NCBI GenBank assembly: GCA_019279435.1
Contig: JAAALK010000289.1
Span: forward strand, 92,907,023 to 92,971,022
Origin: Zizania palustris
Lineage: Eukaryota > Streptophyta > Magnoliopsida > Poales > Poaceae
Length of the DNA stretch: 64,000 bases
Reading direction: 5' to 3'
A program made the position numbers and the translations under genes. The notes under the pieces are model-generated. The model did not search any database, was not told the origin of the DNA, and was given only the letters and a program-made list of their open reading frames with translations. Positions within the stretch are counted from its first letter, which is position 1. Each line of letters starts with the position of its first letter. Below are positions 46,769-58,169 of the stretch, one piece after another.

Positions 46769-47332
46769 TGTTGGTGCGATTTTTGTTCACACTTTTGCAC
46801 ATATGTAACCTGGGAGATTTGCTTTACTCCAGTGTAGGTCCTACATTCTTAGAGAAAGGGTTCAAGATGTGCCAATCAATTTGACCCTGCATCTGATAAG
46901 GGAACAGAAAATATGACATTAGTAGTATGGCCTATCAACTATCGAGCTGATTACCATGATGAGGATGGGATATTCGTGGAATATCATGCCGATCGGCCAT
47001 ATGGCTGATGACCTGAAATGAAGCGATCGATCGTGCCATCGGCCGATAAGATTAATAGAGAACTATGCAGGCCGATGGATGCTTTTCCGATAACTTTTAA
47101 GATATGTCGTGGAATCGAAGATAACCCCTCGGCTTGTACTCTGATGGAAATAAATAAAATGTGGCAGATAACAAATCTATAACATTAAAATCATTACAAT
47201 AACTAGATCAAACCTAACCGAAACAGTAGCTAGCCAAAATGATCTTAATAATATATCAAAGAATCCGGCAAGATTTATTTAGATGAACGGTATACAACAT
47301 GAAAGAGATACAATTGCAAGAGATGCCTAAAC
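46769..47332 (-). repeat. Family-X LTR copy B, left part
   Basis: Starts TGTTGGTGCGATTTTTG inside copy A (left flank CTTTG). It is interrupted at about 47332 by the Sirevirus-like element and continues at 61077. Confidence 0.8.
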
Positions 47333-49183
47333 AGATTATTGCGAATAGATGGCCTGTTCAGATCACCCAACGCACCCCTAAAAGATTGCACAAGTAAAAT
47401 TAATGATTGCAGATAAGAATTCAGACCAATAATACTAAAATTTGAAATCTTACTCTTAATTAGTGTTTGAAATGCTGAAATGCTTCTGTCGGAGATTGAT
47501 TTGCTGATTTACAGTTTCTTAATCGGTAACTGAAGTTCCGACAGGAGGCTATCGGTCATTGAAGTGTTGACAGTGTTCAAACATGGCAAAAACAGACAGA
47601 AAATCAACTATAGCAATTCGAATTTGTTCATATCAGGATTAATCACTCTAAATTGATAATCTGGATGAGGAAGAGTACCCTGGTAAAGTTCATACACCAA
47701 AAAGAAAACTCTGAACAAATACTTCTTGATGCTAGCAAACTCAGTGTAGTAATGTTCAACAGAAAATGCCAATACTCACAAACAAGTATTAAATCAGTTG
47801 TACTACTTTGCTTGATATATTTCTTTCATCCTAGAGTACTCAGCAGTAGAAAACAAGACATAAGATGATTTGCTGAACATTCAAAACTGACAACACATCC
47901 TTGTGATAATCTGAACTATACAGTTCTTCATCTAGAGTAAACAAACATGCAACCTTGACACAAATAGACAATAGAACAAGTGTATTCAGCAAAAATTGGT
48001 AGCTAAGCAGTACATGAATTTGTATAGATCACACACATCTGAACACAACATATGTATTAGTTTAAACAAGGAAGAACAACTTCAAATATCTTGAAAGCTA
48101 GAGTCCAACAACTCTGATCAAACTGAATAACACCAGTATACTTTCAGGAAGAATAGCAGGAAATAAATCAGTAGCAGTAGTCTCTTAACCAATCAAACCA
48201 CGGAATGTTTGATGATGGACTGAAATTCTTTTTACAAGAACTACTGCTTGTTGTCTAATTCATTAAGCCAAAAAAATGCAGAAACTGGTTTGGTGCCAGT
48301 AGTTCTAATGTTCAGCAAAAACAAGAACAAACAACCAAGGAAGTCTCTGTTTATCCTTGCAGCAAAGAACATAAAGATCAATAACAGCAATCTGAGAAGA
48401 CTCCAAACAAAATCAGTAAGAATAGACTCAAAAATCATCACCCAAATAATCCATTTCCAGGAAAAACCAAGGCACATACTCAAGAAATAGATTGCAACCA
48501 AATACCTAAAGGTAGAAGTTTCTGTAGCGATGGCAAATAACAATCAGAACCAAGCACAATTTCCTGTAGAGGATCCAGGACAACACAGTAAATACTTCTG
48601 TGAACAGTGCGCACATAAAAAGAAAGCAGCAAAAATGGAAGGGCAAAGCTAAAATTTCTTGTTTGGTAGCCCCCAAAAAGTTCAGCCCTAACCCTTAGGC
48701 ATGGGGTCCTTTATATAGGCACGCCCATCATGGTATTTCCCAAAATGCCATTAGGATTAAAAGACTAAGTATTTACCTAATTGCCATTATGTATTTTCAG
48801 AATTATTAATTCTGAAAAATACACAAATGTATACTCCTAATTTATTACATCATTGACCCTATTCTCATCTCTCCCGCTCTCGATTCCTAGAGCCGCCTTG
48901 TTACTTGCACTAGCTTCCCTTTTGCTGACTTGATCAACACGTCGTCTCGATCATCAGTTTATCCATGTCTTGCCTCAGCTACATGCGTATGCTTGAGATC
49001 ACATTCAACTTCTTCTGGCATCCTTGACCATCTGGCATCAGATTCCCTGCCTGACACTGATCACCCACCATCGACAGTTTACAAGCATCTCAACCCAACA
49101 CAACCAACCAAAATAGCCAGACAGTCTTGTCAATCACTCATCATCAAGAGAAAACCACAGTGAAATCCTCAATTGTTTTCTCA
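47333..49183 (-). repeat. Sirevirus-like 3' LTR (about 1.85 kb)
   Basis: 48459-49183 matches 60103-61076. The outer limit at about 47333 is set by where LTR copy B stops. TATA-like sequence (minus CCTATATAAAGGACC) is near 48710. No gene is seen in 47333-49183. Confidence 0.7.
48791..48822. repeat. Palindrome in Sirevirus-like LTR
   Basis: Inverted repeat with arms GTATTTTCAGAATTA and TTAATTCTGAAAAATAC. The partner LTR has the same structure at 60435-60465 with perfect 15-bp arms. Confidence 0.85.
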
Positions 49184-49370
49184 ATCTCACCTTGATGAGT
49201 GCATTGACAACTCCTAGATAAAAAAAGTAAAATGCAAGTTCAGCACACAAGTGACCATGAAAACTCTAAAAATAGCTGAAAGAAACATGTCACTTGATAC
49301 GAGTTGTTGTTAAAACGGCAAGAAAACTCAGAAGCAATCAAAAAATAGGATCAAGAGGATCAAGATCTAT

Positions 49371-49384
49371 GAATCCCCCTTTGG
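49371..49384 (-). other. Purine tract CCAAAGGGGGATTC near Sirevirus 3' end
   Basis: On the minus strand CCAAAGGGGGATTC lies about 190 bp upstream of the 3' LTR. Purine tracts of this kind are typical of the 3' region of Sireviruses. From 49184 to 50234 there is otherwise no gene; an AT-rich simple repeat is at 49953-50004. Confidence 0.55.
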
Positions 49385-49952
49385 CAACGCAGACATCAAG
49401 ATAGCAACGTGAGATGTGAGGATGAAGTGTAAATGAAAGCTTCTGGAATATGATTAAGTCCAATTACAGTACAAAACAAGCATTTGCCTTGAATATTGTC
49501 CAAAAGTACTGTATGACAAACTCAGATGAATACAGTCCAAACAACAGTATGAGAAAGAATTTTTATGTTTTAGCAAATAAATGCATCACTACTCAGACTA
49601 GCATACTAGACATGGCAAGGCAAGAGATGCAAAAGCTAACAAATATTAACAAGATATGCATATCCCACTACAAGGTGCTTCAGCAAACTTGATTTGCAAT
49701 GAATTCAAACTTTTTCAATTTTTTTATTTTTCATTTTTGTGCCAGGGGTTATTTGCATGTCAACCTTTGTCTAACCGACCAAGCTAAGCCTAGGTTAAAA
49801 CCATCAGAAGCTTAAAGCATTGGTCTTGTTATAAACTTCAATGTCCTAGTTCATACCAAAGTGCTATGGTAAGCAGAGTAGAACAAAGTAGTGCAACAAT
49901 GCAAACCCACCTGAATCTTTTCAATTTTAACACAACATAACATGAATAACAA

Positions 49953-50004
49953 TCATTTTTATTTCATTTTCATTTTCATTTCATTTTCATTTTTTTATTT
50001 TTCA
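49953..50004 (+). repeat. Simple repeat (TTTTCA)n
   Basis: About eight units of TTTCA/TTTTCA with a T-run at the end. Confidence 0.9.
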
Positions 50005-50234
50005 GCACAATATTTTTATAAGATCAAGTTGTGTATTAGCATCCAAGTGAAAAGGACCTAGCTACCAGGTATGTAAAAGATATCAGATGTATTCAAACCA
50101 AGTGTAATCAACAATATTAAAGACAATATCCCAAAGGCATAATAAAGCATGTACTTGTAAAAGCAATTAATCATATTATAGAAGCTTATGCGTGCTACGT
50201 AACTCCCCGCCACATGATGCCCTAGGGATGACAA

Positions 50235-51976
50235 ATACCAAGCTCTCCGCTCAAAAATGCAAAGCGTGAAGCATCGAGAGGCTTGATAAAAATATCTACA
50301 AGCTAGTTCTTGGTATCAACAAAGCGCAAATCAATATCAACCTTCTCATTGTGATCTCTTAAGAAATGATAACACACATGAATGTGTTTGGTCCTAGAAT
50401 GTTGTACTGGGTTGTTTGCTAAGCTAATCACGCTAGTGTTATCACAAAATAGTGGAACACCCTTAAAATCCAACCCAAAATCTGTAGACTGTAGACTGTG
50501 CAACCCTAGTCTGTTTGTGAGAAGACCAACACACAAGAGAAGAACCCAGAAAATGACAAGTACCAGATGTACTTTTTCGATCAATTCAACAACAAGAAAA
50601 GTCAGCATCTGAAAAACGTCTCAAGCATAATGAAGATGATGCAAAATACCAAATGCCAAATTCAAGTGTATGCTTGAGATACCTTATTATGCGCTTGATA
50701 GCTTGATGATGTGAAGCCCTTGGAGAAGCCTGAAAGTGAGCACACAGACATACTGCAAAGTGTATGTCCAGCCTCATAGCCGTCAAGTAGAGGAGGGAAG
50801 CGATCATGCTCTGAAACTCCTTCTAGTCCACTTCTTCTCCATCTTCAACCGGGTCTAGCGCAACTGAAGTACCCATTGGGGTAGCATGTGGTTTTGCATC
50901 AGCCATATCAAAGCATTTTAGCAGGTCTTTTGTGTATTTGGTCTGATTTACAAAGGTTCCTTGTTTGCTTTTCTTGATTTGCAGACCAAGGAGGATGGTC
51001 AGCTCGCCAACCATCGACTTTGGAATTCCCTGCTCATAGAATCAGCAAACTCGGCCACAAGAGTATGAGATGATCCACCAAAAATTATGTCATCAAAAAA
51101 TATCTGAACAAGTAATAAATCTTTGCCATGCATAAGAGTGAACAAGGTCTTATCAACATAGCCCATTTTGTACCCGTGCTCAATCAAGAAGTTCCTAATA
51201 CAATGATACCAACCCTAGGAGCTTGCTTGAGCCCATATAAATCTTTGTGAACTTTAAAGACTCTATGGGGGTACTTGGGATGTTCAAAGCCTAGGGGGTG
51301 TTTGACATACACATCTTCTCCTATGAAACCATTAATGAAAGCGCTTTTTACATCCATTTGAAAAATCATGAAACCACGAGACGATGCAAAAGCAAGAGAA
51401 ATCCTAATGGCCTCAAGTCGAGCTACCAGAGCAAAAGTTTCTCCAAAAGCAACCCCTCGACTTGAGTATAACCCAGAGCCACAAGTTTAGCCTTGTTTCT
51501 CACTATAGACCCATCTGCCCCATATTTTTTTTTGAAAATCCATTTTGTTCCAATGATATGAATGTTAGGGGATCAACAAGAATCCAGACATGATTTCTAT
51601 AAAAATTTTCCAACTCTTCATGCATGGCGTTGATCCAACTTGCATCAGACAAAGCATGAATTACATCTAAGGGCTCAAAAGTAGCAACAAATGTAGAATC
51701 AACAAAGTGAGCATAATATCATGTTACTCTTTCATTTAGCTCACCAATGATCTTCTCAGGGGGATGTATTCTCTGAATTTGAAGTGGTGCTTCTCTTTGA
51801 GATAGAATCTCCCCCTCAACTCCTGCCGAAGTTTGCTCCAAGCTTCCTGAGTTCGATGCTTCAGGCCCTCTTGCAAATGTGGATGATGCTTCTGGAATTG
51901 ACATAGTAGGAGGTTGTGGTACATTTTCATTATCTTCAACATCTGATGAATTTTCTTCCTCAAAGATTATTTCACT
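50235..51976 (-). pseudogene. pol: Copia RT-RNase H remnant
   Basis: Minus-strand blocks in order: a Ser/Glu-rich linker (51976-51720), then Copia RT blocks MDVKSAFINGFI, LYGLKQAP and FFDDIIFGG (usually YVDD), then LGLQIKKSKQGTF. These are followed by a block of 'SLLYLTAMRLDIHFAV' type and RNase H CDNTSVISLANNPVQHSR with KHIHVCYHFLRD. It ends near KPLDASRFAFL at about 50240. Frames break repeatedly and RT blocks are compressed; integrase and protease are absent. Confidence 0.85.
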
Positions 51977-51981
51977 CATAT

Positions 51982-53220
51982 TGTTTATAGCAAAAAATGG
52001 CATTAATGGTCAAACTAGGCAAAATGCTGAAAAATGGTACTTTTGACCGAAAATATGTAAAACCTGGCATAGGCCGGTCTGATCGGCAGTAGTAGGACGG
52101 TCCAACCGGCCAGGGATTTAGAATGTGAATCCGAAGTGGATTCGAATTGTGTTTGTCCAAATCTTATCTCAACCGAATTTTGGCCAAATCCTACTTTATT
52201 TTTAGCTAGGGACCACCAGCTCACCCCCTATAAATACTAGGGCAAGGCCGATTCAAGCCCCTCTCTTCAATCTCAAAAATTCAAAGCCTTAGCTTTGAAT
52301 CACATCTACTTTTCTTTACTTTCCACATCTTCGTGGGTTTGCATGAAAGCCCTCCATCAGTCGCGTCTGTAGTCACTGTAACCCTTGTTGGTTTGCTTGT
52401 GAACCTCCCGTTAATCCACGTAATGGATTGCTATCCCTTTATCAGTTTTTATCGCCATATTTGGTAATTTGGCCCCTTGGCCGAATTGTATTTGATCTTT
52501 GGGTGTTTTTGCAGATCAATTGTCTGCCTAAACATCTCTGCAAAGTTTGGAGGTGATTGAAGATTGTTTGCTAGGACTACCTAAGTTTGGCAGATCCGAT
52601 CTGTTACTTCGGTCTGACCAGCGTTGAGACCCCGGTCTAACCGGACCTCATCACGCTGTTGTCGGCAACAGCCGGTCAGACCAACGGCACCCCTCCGGTC
52701 CGACCGGGGCCCTCCGCACCATGCTATGCTAGAATCCGAAGGTTGCGCCAGAAGTCCCTTCTCATTGCACCACGCCAAAGCCTGCGCGCCGAAGCCTAAC
52801 TCGTCGGTCTGACTGAAGAATCTTTGTCGGTCAGACCGTAGGAGCCATCCTTCGTGGCTACCTTCGCGACACCGCCCGGAGCCCCTTCGCAGCCCCCCGG
52901 TCCGACCAAGGTTTTACCTCAGGTCTGACCGGGCCTGAGGACGAAGGTGCCCTAGGGACCCTTAAAGCCAATCTCCGTTGTAACTCTGAATCGACCTCCA
53001 AATTGGCCGATTCCAGGTATTTTGAGCATTTTATTTATGTTTACATTATTACTAGTACTTTTCGGCTAATTAGATTAAAATATTAATTATTTATCTGATT
53101 GCTTGGCGACTCCAAATCCCTTATCACTATTTAGGGTAGTCGGAATGCAGTGTCGGTATTGTTGCGATAAATTTGGACGTTGATCTGGCCCAAGTGCGCG
53201 GGCGCATTTCTGCGTCAACA
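51982..53220 (+). repeat. Y 5' LTR (1239 bp)
   Basis: Starts TGTTTATAGC and ends TGCGTCAACA. TATA box CCTATAAATACTAGG is at 52229. It contains about ten copies of a near-palindrome CGGTCNGACCG, most in 52600-52940. Confidence 0.9.
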
Positions 53221-53227
53221 CACTTTT

Positions 53228-53245
53228 TGGCGACTCCGCTGGGGA
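53228..53245 (+). other. Y primer binding site
   Basis: TGGCGACTCCGCTGGGGA lies 7 nt after the LTR. The tRNA is not assigned. Confidence 0.75.
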
Positions 53246-53256
53246 AAACGCCAATC

Positions 53257-55899
53257 ATGACTACTACCTCTACATCGGCAGTGAGTACCTCTAATACGTC
53301 TACATCCACTACATCGCCGATGAGCACTATGGGGCGCGAACATCAACGACCGCAACATTATGACACCCACCATGGTGGACATATCTGAGGAAGACCGAGC
53401 AAAGATTGAAGCGATGCTCAGGGATTGCATAAAGACGTGCTCGAGCTTCGTCATGCGTGATACACTCAACCTAACTCAGGTACGCCCCTCATCACCCCCT
53501 TTATCTGCTTCACAAGTTGACCGTAGGATAGTTGCGTCTGTTGTTCAGGCGGTTAGCGCCTCGCTAGCCAACAAACTAGAACCCACAGTTGTCTCGCAGG
53601 TGGCAGCAGTATTTACGAGATTTGGTTTTACTGAGGCCGATTCACCAACACCAATCAATAGTATTCCGCCAACACAACACATTAATAGTAGAACGAATGG
53701 GGATACTGGCAAAACTATCATGTTTCTGGCTACATAATCCACAACTGAAACACATAACTACGCTTATGGCCAGGTAAACCCAGCTTATCATGCACTGCCT
53801 CTGCCTGCACCCATACCAGCTCTGTCGCCATGACAGTTAAAGAAAAACCTAGCGAGAGTGTTTCTGAGTACGTCAAGTGCTTTAGAGACACGAGTAATTA
53901 AAGTTTTAGCCTGAACATATCAGATAGAGACCTGGCAGACCTCGCATTTAATGGCCAACGGGCAGAAATTAAGAAATGAATGGATCATTAGAATCTTCTA
54001 GACGTTAGCCAAGTGTTACAACAGGCTCTGGTCCAAGAAGGCCGAGCCAAAGATAGAAAATTCGTTAAGACTTTTCATAAACCAAGAGCTGAAATCCACA
54101 CGATGGAGCACTTTGACGAGGGAGAATCCAAAGAGCAAGAAGATCCGGTTGATACATACACGGCCGAGTTGACTTGGAGCGTGAAGTCTAAACCCGTCAC
54201 CTCTCCTAATTGCGGCCGTATCCCTCTAAGAGTCAGCCTAATGAAGTTAGATATTCATTCGACGCAGCTAAGTGTGATAAAATATTTGATTTTCTATTAA
54301 AAAATTAGCTTCTATGACTGTCGAAAGGGCAAGTTATGCCATCCGCCGACGAATTGAAGAAACGTCCCTACTATAAGTGGCATGATTCGCATTCCCACCA
54401 CACTAATGATTGCAATGTTTTTCGTCGACAGGTTCAATCGGCCAATTAGGAGACCCCTTTCCAATGAACAACATTGAGCTCAAGGGAAAGAAAGTGTTGA
54501 TTCAGCTAGAACAGGCCGGGTCAACTAAAGGGAAAGCGGTCGTTTTAGGAGACGCTCGCACGTGCACACTCATACCAAAGAATCTAGAGGTACGAGTGTG
54601 GAAAGAAAATATTAAGCCACCATATTCGGCCAGGTCTCGCAGAAGGCCAAAGGTGACATACAAGATGATCTTGGACAAGCACCAGCGAAGGTCCGAGAGG
54701 AGAAGTGTTCAGCCACGGGCTCTAGGAAGGCCGAACCCCCTAGAAGACCAAACCCCGTGAGTGGGTACAGCCTCCGGCAGGGTTCAGACCTCAGTGGCCA
54801 AACCCCCCTTTGGCTTGGGCCCAGTTTCTGTGAGGGTTCGGACCTCAGTGGCCGAACCCACCTCCTCCGAATGGGTTCCAACCTCCGGGAGGATTCAGAC
54901 CTCAGTGGCCAAAGCCATCCCCTTCGAGTGGATTGCAGCCTCTAGATGGATTCGGCCTCTAGTGGCTGGACCCGTCTCCGCCATGGGCTAGCTTACCTAT
55001 GGCATGGCAGGACCCTTCGCTGGTCTGGTCCAAGGTACCTTCGACATGGCCAAGCTTCAAACAGGCCAACGGGTTCAGCACCCAGTGGGCAAAGCCGCTA
55101 GAGCTTCCGATGCCGCCGCCCTACTACTAGATGATGGCTCCGACTTGGCCTCCGCCGCCAGAGAACTACGGGCAGTGTCCAGCTACTAACGCTCACATTG
55201 CTTCTAGTATTTCCAAATGGCAGGCATGAGATCTAACGTAGGATGAGAGTATTGTTCATCGCCTGTTTGTAGTACCTTAGAACCGAACCTTGAAAGAAGG
55301 CACCGGAGGGGATGAATGTGAATATGCCCTGGAGACCATAGTCATCAGTGTGGGATCCCAAGAGGTCCCAATCCCGAAGGGTGCCCCGACAGGATAGTGC
55401 GAAAATACATCACCAAGCCCAGCCAAAGCCCCGACCAAAGCCCGGTCTGACCGACCTACTGTGGTCAGTCCATCCGGCCTTACGGCTGTGTTTGGCACAG
55501 GTCGGTCTGACTGGCCCACCATGGCCAATCTGACCGACCAGGAGCAGAGGACTTATTATGGCAAGCGCAAAACATCCAAGGCTGACCCAAACAAGTCCCG
55601 TTTGGCAAAAAATGCTAGAAGCAAGACCTTGGCACCCAGCACCCGTCCTCATCCTTCGTGGGCACCCTCGAGGATGTCCAAGTCACAAAAGAGGAGATTG
55701 CAATGCTTGCGGGCACAAGAAATATGAGAAGAGAAGGCCGAGGAGGCACGAGACGCGTTTTTTAATAAATCCATCCTCGGCCCACGGTGAAGAAAGTTTG
55801 GAGACCTAGGCCGATCATGGTCAATGACCCGACCCCTGTTATTAGCTCCGACGATGAAGATTTGCTCGACGACGACTACACACCCATCTCCGAGGGGCC
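53257..55899 (+). pseudogene. gag: Y gag remnant
   Basis: Begins with a Thr/Ser-rich start at 53257 (MTTTSTSAVSTS). SEEDRAKIEAMLRDC follows near 53390, then a segment with KEKPSESVSEYVKCFRD (53830) of the retrotransposon gag core. A zinc-knuckle-like HDSHSHHTNDC is at about 54382-54415, with one Cys changed. Further on are GKKVLIQLEQAGSTKGK and an in-frame 57-bp repeat region. Stops and frameshifts are frequent. From 55200 to 55899 the coding is only partly recognisable and includes more CGGTCTGACCG motifs. Confidence 0.75.
54775..54975 (+). repeat. 57-bp repeats in Y gag
   Basis: GGTTCAGACCTCAGTGGCC recurs at about 54780, 54836, 54893 and (diverged) 54950, about 57 bp apart. That is a multiple of three, so the repeat could expand without breaking the frame. 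Confidence 0.75.
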
Positions 55900-57434
55900 C
55901 GCTCCTTAGGCGATGGATGTCGGCATCGTCATGCTACCTTTTGAGTTCGCTCCACTACAGGAGGAGGCCGGGGTCGCACAACTAGACCTCGGCCCACGGG
56001 ACGCCGTGTTCGAGAAGCCCGGAGATACGATTCATCACCTGAGGCCTCTCTACATAAGGGGACACATTGACGGAAAGCCGATCTCAAGGATGCTCATCGA
56101 TGGTGGCGCCATTGTGAACCTAATGTCGTACTCCCTTCTAAGGATGCTCGGAAAAGATGACGACGACTTGAAGAAGACCAATGTTACCCTCAATAGCTTC
56201 AACGGTGACATGACGGTGGCCAAAGGCGCGCTATCTCTAGAGCTATCAATAGGGAACAAGACGCTACCTACCACCTTCTTCATCGTCGACATGTAAGGTA
56301 ATTATAATGTATTGCTTGGGCGTGATTGGATCCACGCAAACCAGTGTGTGCCGTCTACCTTGCACCAGCACCTAATACAATGGGATGGCGAAGAAGTCAA
56401 GATAGTACACGCTGATACATCGGCCCATGTTAGCTTGGCCGATGCATCCAGTGACACCACCCATGATGAGATAGAATGCTTGTCGGGGCGGGACCTCTCG
56501 GATTATGACTTTGTCAGCGTGTTAGAGGGGAGGTTCGTTCCTATTTTCATAAAGCCTGCCAGTGTGGCTCAGTTGTATTTAAGGTAGTGGAATGTCTAGC
56601 ACTAATCTTGATTGCCTAAAGTCTCGTGTAGAGCAATATCGGTCTTCTCAAGATGGTACTGCCAAAGCCATTGAAGATTTTAACAAAGTAGAAAAATTAG
56701 GTCAAGGCTTCTCGTCGGCCGATCCTTTGGAACAAGTAGACATATGAGATGGTAGTGTTTCAAGGACGACATTTGTAAATCAGAATTTGAGTACTGATGT
56801 AAAGGTCGAAGTAATAAAATTTCTTCGATTGTATGTTGACTGCTTCACATGGGACTACAGCGAGATGCCTGGATTAAGACGAGAGCTTGTTGAGCATCGA
56901 CTTCCCATCAAACCCGGATTTAGGCCTTATAAACAACTGTCGCGCCGCTTCAATTCAGCCATCTATGACCGAGTTAAAGAGGAGGTTAAACGTCTATTAG
57001 CGGCAGGTTTTATTAGGCCATGCAGGTACGCGGAATACGTCGCTAACATCGTGCCTATCGAGAAGAAGGAGAGTGGCAAGATCCACATCTGTGTCGACTT
57101 CATGGATTTGAACAAAGACACTCCAAAAGACGAGTATCCCATGCTGATAGATGAAATGTTGATCAATGATGCCTCGGGACACAAGGTACTAAGTTTTCTT
57201 GATGGCAACACTTGTTATAATCAAATCTTTATGGCCGAAGAAGACGTTTTTAGAACGGCCTTTTGCTGCCCCGGTTTTGTTGGCTTGTTTGAGTGGGTAG
57301 TAATGACATTTGGTTTTAAGAATGCTGGCACCACATACCAACGTGCCATGAACTTAATCTTCCATGACTTGCTAGGAGTTATGTTAGAGGTTTATATAGA
57401 TGATGTTGTGGTCAAATCGGTTGCTATGGGTGTT
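55900..57434 (+). pseudogene. pol: Y protease and partial RT
   Basis: Protease at 55913-56330 has RMLIDGGAIVNLM and, after a stop, VLLGRDWIH. RT at 56787-57420 has CFTWDYSEMPGL, HRLPIKPGFRPYKQ, the VDFMDLNKDTPKDEYPM block, FLDGNTCYNQI and the catalytic YIDDVVVKS. After YIDD the frame runs into 3' LTR sequence. RT block FGFKNAGTTYQR is intact. Confidence 0.88.
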
Positions 57435-58164
57435 TTTGATCTTTGGGTGTTTTTGCAGATCAATTGTCTTCCTAAATATCTCTGCAAAGTTTGGAGGCGA
57501 TTGAAGATTGTTTGCTAGGACTACCAAAGTTTGGCAGATCCAATCTGTTACTTCGGTCCGACGGGTGTTGAGACCCCAGTCTAACCGGACCTCATCACGC
57601 CATTGTCGGCAATAGCCGGTTAGACCAACGGCACTCCGCCGGTCTGACCGAGGCCCTCCGCACCACACTGCGCCGAAATCTGAAGGCTGCACCCGAAGTC
57701 CCTTCGCATTGCACCACGCCGAATGCTGCGCACCGAAGCCTACCTCGTCGGTCCGACTGAAGAAGCTTTGCCGGTCAGAACGCCAGAGCCATCCTTCGCG
57801 TCTACATTCGGGACATTGCCCGGAGCCCCTTCACAGCCCCCTGGTCCGACCGAGGTTGTACCTCCGGTCTGACCGAGCCTGAGGCCAAAGGTGCCCTAGG
57901 GACCCTTCAAGCCAATCTCCGCTGTAACTCCGAATCGGCCTCCAAATTGGCCAATTCTAGTTATTTTGATCATTTTATTTTTGTTTACATTATTACTAGT
58001 ACTTTTCGGCCAATTGGATTAAAATGTTAATTATTTATCTGATTGCCTGGCGACTCCAAATCCCTTATCACTATTTAGGGTAGTCGGAACACGGCGTCGG
58101 TGTCGTTGCGATTCTTTTGGACGTTGAACTAGGCCAAGTGCGGGGGCGCATTTTTGCGTCAACA
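57435..58164 (+). repeat. Y 3' LTR, 5'-truncated (730 bp)
   Basis: Aligns with 52491-53220, equal length, with about 11 percent differences and many C/T and G/A changes. Ends TTGCGTCAACA, followed by CATAT. Confidence 0.9.
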
Positions 58165-58169
58165 CATAT

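Larger units (their letters stand above)
51982..58164 (+). mobile_element. Element Y: Ty3/Gypsy, deleted from RT into the 3' LTR
   Basis: 5' LTR 51982-53220, primer site, gag, PR, RT, then the 730-bp end of the 3' LTR (57435-58164). The target duplication CATAT is exact (51977-51981 and 58165-58169). RT passes within a few codons after YIDD into LTR sequence at TTTGATCTTTGGG, so RNase H, integrase and the first 509 bp of the 3' LTR are lost. The LTR parts shared differ at about 80 of 730 positions by eye count, far more than the Tat LTR pairs. Confidence 0.92.
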
